Assembly (NCBI GenBank): GCA_002323775.1
Contig: DCPV01000084.1
Span: 1-6,681 of the forward strand
DNA length: 6,681 nucleotides
Reading direction: 5' to 3'
From: Firmicutes bacterium UBA1535
Lineage (GTDB): Bacteria > Bacillota > Clostridia > Tissierellales > Sedimentibacteraceae
A model generated the notes under the pieces. It was not told where the DNA came from and ran no database searches. It worked only from the letters and a program-made list of their open reading frames with translations. Of this stretch, positions 1 to 6,681 are shown one piece after another (within the stretch, counting starts at the first letter, position 1; each line of letters starts with the position of its first letter). A program made the position numbers and the translations under genes.

Positions 1-228
1 GATGACAAGGTAGCAACGGTCGGGACTACTAATTTAGATTTTAGAAGTCTCTACCTCCATTTTGAATGTGGTGTGCTGCTTTATGGCAGTCATTCTGTTA
101 TTGAAATCAAAAAAGATTATCTTGATACTCTGGAAGTTTGTCAGGAAATCACAATGATAGACTGTGAATACAATTTATTTACACAGCTTATTCAGAAAAT
201 ACTACGAATTTTTGCGCCGCTAATGTAA
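1..228 (+). CDS. cls: Cardiolipin synthase, C-terminal end (partial, cut by window start)
   Basis: This is the last 75 codons of a phospholipase D superfamily protein, open from base 1 to TAA at 226-228. The first residues, DDKVATVGTTNLDFRS, are the end of the second HKD motif (HxKxxxxD...GTxNxDxRS); the His and Lys of the motif lie left of the window. The following stretch (LHFECGVLLY, then a KKDYLDTLE segment) fits the usual tail of bacterial cardiolipin synthases, which join two phosphatidylglycerols into cardiolipin plus glycerol at the membrane. The match to this family is by recall of the motif, not by search. The ATPase gene starts 47 bases after the stop on the same strand, so the two are probably co-transcribed. 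A different PLD-family enzyme cannot be excluded from the tail alone. Confidence 0.82.
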   Translation, partial: DDKVATVGTTNLDFRSLYLHFECGVLLYGSHSVIEIKKDYLDTLEVCQEITMIDCEYNLFTQLIQKILRIFAPLM

Positions 229-262
229 TGATTTCATTCAGTGGCAGTTGGAAAATATTATC

Positions 263-267
263 GAGGT
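263..267 (+). promoter_or_regulatory. Ribosome binding site that decides the ATPase start
   Basis: GAGGT lies 8 bases before the ATG at 276. An in-frame ATG at 228 overlaps the cardiolipin synthase stop but has no Shine-Dalgarno sequence before it, and the 16 residues it would add do not belong to the HMA fold. The start at 276 is therefore preferred. Confidence 0.7.
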
Positions 268-275
268 ATAACATA

Positions 276-2657
276 ATGATTGAAAAGAAAAATGAATCTA
301 CCATTAAAAAGGAATTAGTATTGGAAGGTTTGAATTGTGCTAATTGTTCAGCCAAAATTGAACACGAAGCAAACCAAATAGTTGGGGTAAATGCTTCGAT
401 GAACTTTTTGTCAAAGACACTTACCATTGAAGCTGAAAATGCACAAGATTTAGATAATGTATTAAAACAGATTAACACTATCGTTAATAAACATGAACCA
501 GATGTTATAGTAAGAGAAAAAACAATAAATAAAAGTTCAAAAAAATCATTAATGCTTATGGGCTTAGGATGCGTAAATTGTGCAGCAAAAATAGAAACAC
601 AGATAAAAAATCTTGCAGGTGTGAAGAGTGCAACGGTTGATTTTGTCTCAAAAAAACTAATTATTGAAGTAAATAGTAAGCAAGAATTAAATAGAATCAT
701 TGAAGAAGCTACAACCATAATAAAGAAAATTGAACCAGATGTAAAGGTCATAAGTGCAGAAGAAACTGTTAAAGAAAAAATAAACGAGAATGGTGACGAA
801 GAATATGATGACAGCAAGAAAGAAATTATAAGGCTGGTTATAAGCGGAGCTTTCTTTGTGGTTGGATTAGTTTTTAGTCTGCCAAATTGGATGGAGCTTA
901 CTGTCTTTTTAATAAGTTATATTATATCCGGAGGGAAAATTGTACTAAGGGCTTTGAAGAATATCATCAGAGGGCAAGTATTTGACGAAAACTTTCTTAT
1001 GAGTATTGCTACAATTGGCGCATTTTTTATCGGAGAGTATCCGGAAGGTGTGGCTGTTATGTTGTTTTTCCAGGTAGGAGAGCTTTTCCAGGAGCTGGCT
1101 GTAAATCGTTCCCGAAAGTCAATAAGTGCATTAATGGATATAAGACCCGACTTTGCTAATCTTAAAGTTGGAGATGACCTAAAAAGGGTGTCCCCTGAGG
1201 AAGTAAGCATCGGAGATGTTATTCTCGTAAAGCCGGGAGAAAAAGTTCCACTTGATGGTAATATAGTAGAAGGAAGCTCAATGGTTGATACATCAGCTTT
1301 AACAGGTGAATCCGTTCCAAGAGAAGTAGAAGCGGGCAATGATGTATTAAGCGGTTTTATTAATAAGAACGGTGTTTTAACTATTGAAGTTACTAGGGAA
1401 TTTGGCGAATCAACTGTGGCTAAGATTTTAGATTTAGTTCAGAATGCAAGCAGTAGAAAAGCTCCAACTGAAAACTTTATAACAAAGTTTGCCCGATATT
1501 ATACACCGGTAGTTGTAGTTATTGCAGTACTTCTTGCAATTGTACCACCCCTTATCGTTCCGGGGACGACATTCTCAGATTGGGTATATAGAGCGTTGGT
1601 ATTCTTAGTAATATCATGTCCATGTGCATTGGTAGTTTCGATTCCGCTTGGCTTTTTTGGAGGAATCGGTGGTGCATCCAGAAGTGGTGTATTAGTAAAG
1701 GGAAGTAACTATTTGGAAGCTTTAAATAATGTGGAAACAGTTATCTTTGATAAAACTGGAACTTTAACAAAAGGCGTATTTAATGTAACGGAAATAAATC
1801 CTCAAAATAATTTTACCAAAGAAGAACTAATAGAATATGCTGCATATGCAGAGAGCTATTCTAATCACCCAATTGCTATTTCCATTTTAAAAGCTTATGA
1901 AAAAGAAGTTGATAAAAATAAAATTGAAAACTATGAAGAAATATCAGGGCATGGTATTAAGGTTAAAGTTGAAGGCAAGGAAATACTTGCTGGAAATATT
2001 AAATTAATGAGTAAAGATAATATCAAATATAGCAAGATAGAAACTGTAGGAACTGTAGTACATGTATCATTAAATAATGTTTATGCAGGTTATATTGTAA
2101 TTTCCGATGAAGTTAAAGAAGATTCAGCGAGTGCGATAAAAGCATTAAAAGCACTTGGTATTAAAAAGACTGTTATGCTTACGGGAGATTCAAAATCTGT
2201 TGGTGAAAAAGTAGGTAGGCAATTAGGATTAGATGAAGTATATGCGGAGCTATTACCTACTGAAAAGGTTGAAAAGCTTGAATTACTTGACAGCCAAAAG
2301 TCGATGAAAGGAAAGCTTGTCTTCGTAGGTGATGGTATAAATGATGCACCTGTGCTTGCAAGGGCAGATATAGGTATTGCTATGGGAGGATTAGGATCTG
2401 ATGCAGCCATTGAAGCAGCAGACATTGTAATCATGACGGATGAGCCATCTAAGATAGCAACAGGTATAAAAATTGCAAAGAGAACGCGAAAAATTGTATG
2501 GCAGAATATAATACTTGCAATGTTAGTCAAGCTTATTTTCTTAATCCTGGGTGCTACCGGTGTAGCTTCATTATGGGAAGCAGTATTTGCAGATGTGGGG
2601 GTAACTGTTATTGCTGTAATGAATGCCATGAGAGTAATGAAAGTCAAGAGTTTATAG
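276..2657 (+). CDS. cadA: Zn(II)/Cd(II)/Pb(II)-transporting P1B-type ATPase with two N-terminal HMA domains
   Basis: This inner-membrane pump (793 residues from the ATG at 276) uses ATP to expel soft divalent metals. Two heavy-metal-associated domains come first, with metal-binding CxxC pairs at C21/C24 (LNCANC) and C99/C102 (LGCVNC). An acidic linker (about 160-182) leads to hydrophobic helices at about 186-275. Next come the actuator loop with TGES at 343-346, the transmembrane metal site CPC at 448-450, the phosphorylated Asp492 in DKTGT, the HP dipeptide at 531-532, GHG at 558-560, TGD at 636-638 and the hinge GDGIND at 685-690. Asp773 in the last helix (FADVGVT) is the extra ligand of the Zn/Cd/Pb subgroup (P1B-2); this and the absence of copper-type helix motifs argue against a Cu pump. 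All catalytic residues are present and the length is normal for a two-HMA CadA. It lies between cls and lspA in one apparent operon. The order of preference among Zn, Cd and Pb cannot be read from the sequence. Confidence 0.95.
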   Translation: MIEKKNESTIKKELVLEGLNCANCSAKIEHEANQIVGVNASMNFLSKTLTIEAENAQDLDNVLKQINTIVNKHEPDVIVREKTINKSSKKSLMLMGLGCVNCAAKIETQIKNLAGVKSATVDFVSKKLIIEVNSKQELNRIIEEATTIIKKIEPDVKVISAEETVKEKINENGDEEYDDSKKEIIRLVISGAFFVVGLVFSLPNWMELTVFLISYIISGGKIVLRALKNIIRGQVFDENFLMSIATIGAFFIGEYPEGVAVMLFFQVGELFQELAVNRSRKSISALMDIRPDFANLKVGDDLKRVSPEEVSIGDVILVKPGEKVPLDGNIVEGSSMVDTSALTGESVPREVEAGNDVLSGFINKNGVLTIEVTREFGESTVAKILDLVQNASSRKAPTENFITKFARYYTPVVVVIAVLLAIVPPLIVPGTTFSDWVYRALVFLVISCPCALVVSIPLGFFGGIGGASRSGVLVKGSNYLEALNNVETVIFDKTGTLTKGVFNVTEINPQNNFTKEELIEYAAYAESYSNHPIAISILKAYEKEVDKNKIENYEEISGHGIKVKVEGKEILAGNIKLMSKDNIKYSKIETVGTVVHVSLNNVYAGYIVISDEVKEDSASAIKALKALGIKKTVMLTGDSKSVGEKVGRQLGLDEVYAELLPTEKVEKLELLDSQKSMKGKLVFVGDGINDAPVLARADIGIAMGGLGSDAAIEAADIVIMTDEPSKIATGIKIAKRTRKIVWQNIILAMLVKLIFLILGATGVASLWEAVFADVGVTVIAVMNAMRVMKVKSL

Positions 2658-2716
2658 CAATTATATAGCATTTTTCAGTGACTATTGATATAATTGTAGA
2701 AAGGAAATGAGATTTT

Positions 2717-2733
2717 CAAAATACGGTATTTTG
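2717..2733. repeat. 17-bp perfect dyad just before the lspA ribosome binding site
   Basis: CAAAATAC-G-GTATTTTG is an 8+8 bp perfect inverted repeat centred on 2725. Its last G is the first base of the GGAGG that serves lspA. It could be a protein-binding site or a short RNA stem that limits access to the ribosome binding site; a chance AT-rich palindrome is also possible. Confidence 0.4.
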
Positions 2734-2738
2734 GAGGA
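2733..2738 (+). promoter_or_regulatory. Ribosome binding site that decides the lspA start
   Basis: GGAGGA is placed 4-5 bases before the ATG at 2743. An in-frame ATG at 2707 would add 12 residues (MRFSKYG...) not seen in LspA, and the AAGGA before it is only 1 base away, too close to work well. The start at 2743 gives the normal LspA beginning, straight into the first membrane helix. Confidence 0.8.
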
Positions 2739-2742
2739 GATT

Positions 2743-3192
<450 letters not shown>

Positions 3193-3214
3193 GTAAATTT
3201 TCTTATTATCACAA

Positions 3215-3275
3215 CTTCAAAAGCTCTCATATATAATCATTGGGAACACATATTCAAGAAAAATATGAGTTGAAG
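3215..3275. repeat. Imperfect inverted repeat after lspA
   Basis: CTTCAA (3215-3220) plus CTCATAT (3226-3232) pair with ATATGAG (3263-3269) plus TTGAAG (3270-3275). This gives 13 base pairs with a 5-base bulge and a 30-base loop. It begins 22 bases after the lspA stop and could weakly end or stabilise the upstream transcript, though no U-tract follows. Confidence 0.35.
3243..3256. promoter_or_regulatory. Candidate ArsR/SmtB-type operator
   Basis: GGAACACATATTCA resembles the SmtB-family operator core (TGAACAnnTATTCA), with only the first base differing at the fixed positions. On the minus strand it overlaps the -35 and spacer of a possible promoter: TTGAAT (3258-3253), 16 bases, then TATATA (3236-3231). 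That promoter would read back into lspA and has no gene of its own, so this may be a decayed site or chance in AT-rich DNA. Confidence 0.25.
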
Positions 3276-3469
3276 AAATCTCGGGTTCAAAATGCTGTCT
3301 CGTAACTTCAGAATACAAATTATTTAAATAGCGATATAGCTGAGGGCAAAATAGCTACCGAGCAGGGGCGTTAAAACTTGGTTTTAATTCTTCATTTGAA
3401 TGATGTTTTCTTCTTGTATTTATGTTTTGAATAATTCCGGATAGAGTGGGGAATAATAAAATTCAAGTC

Positions 3470-3493
3470 AAATTTTCAGAAGAGTGAAAATTT
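3470..3493. repeat. Short perfect hairpin, 8-bp arms
   Basis: AAATTTTC (3470-3477) and GAAAATTT (3486-3493) form a perfect 8-bp inverted repeat around an 8-base loop. The arms are AT-only except for one pair. Its role is unknown; it lies about 140 bases before the P450 start. Confidence 0.35.
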
Positions 3494-3504
3494 ATATGAT
3501 TAGG

Positions 3505-3543
3505 ATAAGAATAACATACTTTTGTTAGGTCACTTATTCTTAT
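3505..3543. repeat. 10-bp perfect inverted repeat upstream of the P450 gene
   Basis: ATAAGAATAA (3505-3514) pairs with TTATTCTTAT (3534-3543) across 19 bases; two G-T pairs could extend the stem. It ends 87 bases before the P450 start. It may be a repressor site for the P450 or a weak transcription stop, but nothing in the sequence decides between these. Confidence 0.4.
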
Positions 3544-3612
3544 TTAAGTAATGCATACTTCAATACATTGAGTGTACTATATTTTGACTACCATATTTCC
3601 TGGTCAGAATAG

Positions 3613-5590
<1,978 letters not shown>

Positions 5591-5687
5591 AAATACCTCC
5601 AATATATTTATGACAAAAAATCAACTATATTTCAATATTAGAAATATACAAATTTTAAAGATACAGTTAAAATTCCAATTTCTTAAC

Positions 5688-5700
5688 GCGTCGTAGACGC
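5688..5700. repeat. GC-rich palindrome upstream of the IS91-type transposase
   Basis: GCGTC-GTA-GACGC is a perfect 5+5 bp inverted repeat, conspicuous as the only GC-rich patch in about 250 AT-rich bases. It lies 97 bases before the transposase start, on the side where IS91-like elements carry their terminus (terIS), whose ends commonly hold small hairpins. A transcription stop on the plus strand (followed by TATTTTTATA) is the alternative. Confidence 0.4.
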
Positions 5701-5838
5701 TATTTTTATATAGCACAAATATGCATAATATATTTTGAAATATTTTTGACAATAAAAAAGAAATAAAAATAAGTAATAGTGTATCGATAACTTGAATAGT
5801 CGAAAAGCTGCTTAAGTAAACGTTAAGTGTTTCGTATA

Positions 5839-5867
5839 TTGTCAGGATAATGAGAAAGTGGTATAAT
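5839..5867 (+). promoter_or_regulatory. Sigma-A type promoter of the arsR-family gene
   Basis: TTGTCA (5839-5844) and a perfect TATAAT (5862-5867) are separated by 17 bases, the best spacing. Transcription should start near 5874, giving a leader of about 35 bases before the ATG at 5910. The -10 box lies inside the inverted repeat described next, which predicts repression at this site. Confidence 0.8.
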
Positions 5868-5896
5868 CAATCAGGCTATTACTTAATTGATTATAC
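5861..5896. promoter_or_regulatory. 11-bp perfect inverted repeat over the -10 box, likely operator
   Basis: GTATAATCAAT (5861-5871) and ATTGATTATAC (5886-5896) are perfect inverted copies 14 bases apart. The left arm covers the -10 box, and the right arm ends two bases before the ribosome binding site. Because the left arm lies upstream of the expected transcript start, a full RNA hairpin would not form, so a DNA operator is the better reading. The likely binder is the ArsR-type protein encoded directly downstream, although the wide spacing differs from the classical SmtB/CadC 12-2-12 site. Confidence 0.6.
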
Positions 5897-5909
5897 GAAA
5901 GGAGTAACT

Positions 5910-6275
5910 ATGTCAATAAAAAAGAATGAAAAAACAGTATGCAACACTACCATTATTCATGAAGATATATTACAAAAAGTAAAACAGGAGATGACAGATG
6001 ATGCAATTTTATTTGATATGGCTGCGGAGTTTAAGGTTTTAAGTGATCCCACACGTTTGAAAATTATAAATGCACTTTTGCTTTCAGAAATGTGTGTGTG
6101 TGATATTGCTGCTCTTTTAAATATGTCTCAACCTGCTATTTCTCATCATCTAAAATCATTACGACAAACTCGTTTGATTAAATACAGGCGTGACGGCAAA
6201 ATTGCTTACTATTCATTAGATGATGAACATATCAAAATAATGTTTAGTCAATGCGCTACCCATGTTACCGAATAA
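5910..6275 (+). CDS. cadC: ArsR/SmtB-family metal-sensing repressor (CadC-like)
   Basis: This is a 121-residue winged-helix repressor that should leave DNA when it binds Zn(II), Cd(II) or Pb(II). FKVLSDPTRLKIINAL (about 41-56) is the typical ArsR opening, and the recognition helix is MSQPAISHHLKSL (72-84). The CadC-type site alpha3N is indicated by Cys62 and Cys64 (MCVCD) together with the N-terminal Cys11. The SmtB/CzrA-type site alpha5 is also intact, with Asp105, His107, His118 and Glu121 (DxH...HxxE at the very C-terminus). AAAGGAG at 5898-5904 lies five bases before ATG 5910; an in-frame ATG at 5850 falls inside the promoter and is rejected. The arms of a perfect repeat flank its transcription start, so it is probably autoregulated. 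It reads in the same direction as the pump genes but is separated from them by the P450 and IS91 remnant. The symbol is by resemblance; the exact metal cannot be assigned. Confidence 0.9.
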   Translation: MSIKKNEKTVCNTTIIHEDILQKVKQEMTDDAILFDMAAEFKVLSDPTRLKIINALLLSEMCVCDIAALLNMSQPAISHHLKSLRQTRLIKYRRDGKIAYYSLDDEHIKIMFSQCATHVTE

Positions 6276-6314
6276 TAATGATTACTCCTCCAAGAACTAA
6301 CAGAAAAACCTTAT

Positions 6315-6326
6315 TAGAATATTCTA
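6315..6326. repeat. 12-bp palindrome after the arsR-family gene
   Basis: TAGAATATTCTA is fully self-complementary and lies 40 bases after the repressor stop. Its role is unknown; an AT-rich palindrome of this size may be chance. Confidence 0.25.
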
Positions 6327-6400
6327 CAGTCTTAAAGAGAATTACTACCAATACAATACTGCTCATGACTATTATAAATTACCGAAAAAATGGTTAACTC

Positions 6401-6440
6401 AGATATTTTTATTTAAGTTAACTATTTTTTAAAAATATCT
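6401..6440. repeat. 10-bp perfect inverted repeat abutting the downstream promoter
   Basis: AGATATTTTT (6401-6410) and AAAAATATCT (6431-6440) are perfect inverted copies with a 20-base loop containing TTTTTT. The right arm ends on the first base of the -35 box at 6440. GTTAACT occurs twice close by (6393-6399 and 6417-6423). The structure could end arsR transcription, bind a regulator, or act as an A/T-rich upstream promoter element. Confidence 0.4.
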
Positions 6441-6469
6441 TGACAGTTGAGCGTGTATTCAACTATACT
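6440..6469 (+). promoter_or_regulatory. Strong promoter with embedded ArsR-type operator, no gene following
   Basis: A perfect TTGACA (6440-6445) and TATACT (6464-6469) are 18 bases apart. Between them lies the perfect dyad AGTTGA (6445-6450) / TCAACT (6459-6464). Its core TGAGCGTGTATTCA (6449-6462 with flanking T) resembles ArsR/SmtB-family operators (TGAnC...TATTCA), and a repressor bound there would cover both promoter boxes. The expected transcript, starting near 6476, meets a hairpin at 6513-6553 and then the opposing end of an IS66 transposase gene, so the original target gene appears to have been lost or displaced. Confidence 0.65.
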
Positions 6470-6512
6470 ATGAATATTATTGTATCCGTCAAATACATCA
6501 CACCTATAAATA

Positions 6513-6553
6513 AAGTCCTATCTATGAGATAATAATCATCATAAATAGGACTT
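6513..6553 (-). terminator. Hairpin at the 3' end of the IS66 transposase gene, likely terminator
   Basis: AAGTCCTAT (6513-6521) and ATAGGACTT (6545-6553) form a perfect 9-bp stem, with a further ATGA/TCAT pairing (6524-6527 / 6536-6539) inside the loop. It begins nine bases past the transposase stop on the minus strand and is followed there by a T-rich run (TATTTAT). On the plus strand it is followed by CTTCTATTTCT, so it may also stop transcription from the promoter at 6440. Confidence 0.6.
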
Positions 6554-6562
6554 CTTCTATTT

Positions 6563-6681
6563 CTAAGATTCAATTGTTCTCCTGCATTCCTCTGGCAATG
6601 TTTCTGACCAAGGGAGAAGGTGATCTAGTGCTTATGGACTAGTAAGTTTTGTATTTGGTAGCTGCTCAAATAGATATTTGT
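6563..6681 (-). pseudogene. IS66-family transposase, C-terminal end with in-frame stop (partial)
   Basis: Read on the minus strand from the window edge, the frame gives KYLFEQLPNTKLTSP, a stop (TAA at 6634-6632), then ALDHLLPWSETLPEECRRTIES and TAG at 6565-6563. The 'YLxExLPN...LDxLLPWS...P..CR' pattern is the C-terminal signature of IS66 family transposases (the large DDE protein, TnpC), which move DNA by cut and paste. The internal TAA interrupts the conserved tail 22 codons before the usual end, consistent with a one-base change from a sense codon such as GAA, AAA or CAA. The rest of the element lies to the right of the window, so whether it is otherwise intact is unknown. Confidence 0.75.

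Noticed and set aside
228..275. ATPase start at ATG 228 (overlapping the cls stop)
   Set aside because: No ribosome binding site before it, and the extra residues do not fit the family; ATG 276 has GAGGT at good distance.
188..817. Long minus-strand open frame of 209 codons opposite the ATPase N-terminus
   Set aside because: It is antisense to the well-supported HMA domains, Ser/Phe-rich as expected of a complement frame, and has no family features.
276..2657. Copper-exporting ATPase (CopA)
   Set aside because: The CPC and HMA motifs are shared, but the FADVGVT segment with Asp773 in the last helix is the Zn/Cd/Pb type and copper-type helix residues are not seen.
917..2671. Two further minus-strand open frames (917-1339 and 2090-2671) opposite the ATPase
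   Set aside because: The plus strand carries intact catalytic motifs there, so these are shadows.
3330..3375. Riboswitch (NiCo/czcD, fluoride, c-di-GMP-I or yybP-ykoY) before the P450
   Set aside because: Short pieces such as GAGGGCAAA recall riboswitch cores, but I could not fit the required helices or conserved joints of any class.
5746..5775. Promoter with TTGACA at 5746-5751
   Set aside because: The -35 is perfect, but no acceptable -10 box lies 16-18 bases downstream; the TTGTCA/TATAAT pair at 5839-5867 is far better.
5850..5909. Repressor start at ATG 5850
   Set aside because: This ATG lies between the -35 and -10 boxes of the gene's own promoter, upstream of the expected transcript start.

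Overview
The window looks like an accessory, mobile-element-scarred region of a low-GC Gram-positive bacterium (Bacillota, most likely a clostridial anaerobe). The signs are AT-rich DNA, strong GGAGG-type ribosome binding sites, sigma-A type promoters, a CadC/SmtB-type metal sensor, a fatty-acid P450 of the Bacillus/Clostridium CYP152 type and a scrap of a clostridial-style RseC gene. The genus cannot be told from the sequence alone.

Layout, left to right. (1) 1-228 is the 3' end of a cardiolipin synthase gene. (2) 276-2657 encodes a complete two-HMA-domain P1B-type ATPase of the Zn/Cd/Pb efflux class (CadA/ZntA). It is followed by (3) lspA, the lipoprotein signal peptidase, at 2743-3192. All three run in the same direction with short gaps and look like one transcription unit whose promoter lies left of the window. 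(4) 3193-3630 is non-coding, with several inverted repeats and one sequence resembling an ArsR/SmtB operator. (5) 3631-4893 is a complete CYP152-type fatty-acid peroxygenase, visibly richer in GC than its neighbours. (6) Its last codons overlap, in another frame, a fragment of an RseC-family gene (about 4880-4999). That fragment runs into (7) an IS91-family rolling-circle transposase on the minus strand (start 5590) that has lost its C-terminal half. (8) 5839-6275 holds a good promoter, a long perfect inverted repeat over its -10 box, and an ArsR/CadC-type repressor with two recognisable metal sites. (9) 6440-6469 is a second strong promoter with an ArsR-like operator between its -35 and -10 boxes, but no gene follows it. 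Instead there is (10) a hairpin and the 3' end of an IS66-family transposase on the minus strand, carrying an in-frame stop, running off the right edge.

How it may work together (inference): the ATPase exports Zn(II)/Cd(II)/Pb(II), and the ArsR-type protein is the likely metal-responsive repressor of its own promoter and perhaps of the promoter at 6440. Cardiolipin synthase and LspA are membrane and envelope functions travelling with the pump; an LspA partner is known from lead and cadmium resistance clusters. The P450, the rseC fragment and the IS91 remnant sit between pump and sensor and look like material brought together by transposition or recombination. I saw no phage, CRISPR, tRNA, rRNA or clearly new multi-gene defence system. 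The most interesting points are the orphan metal-type promoter at 6440, the P450/rseC/IS91 junctions, and the pump-linked lspA.
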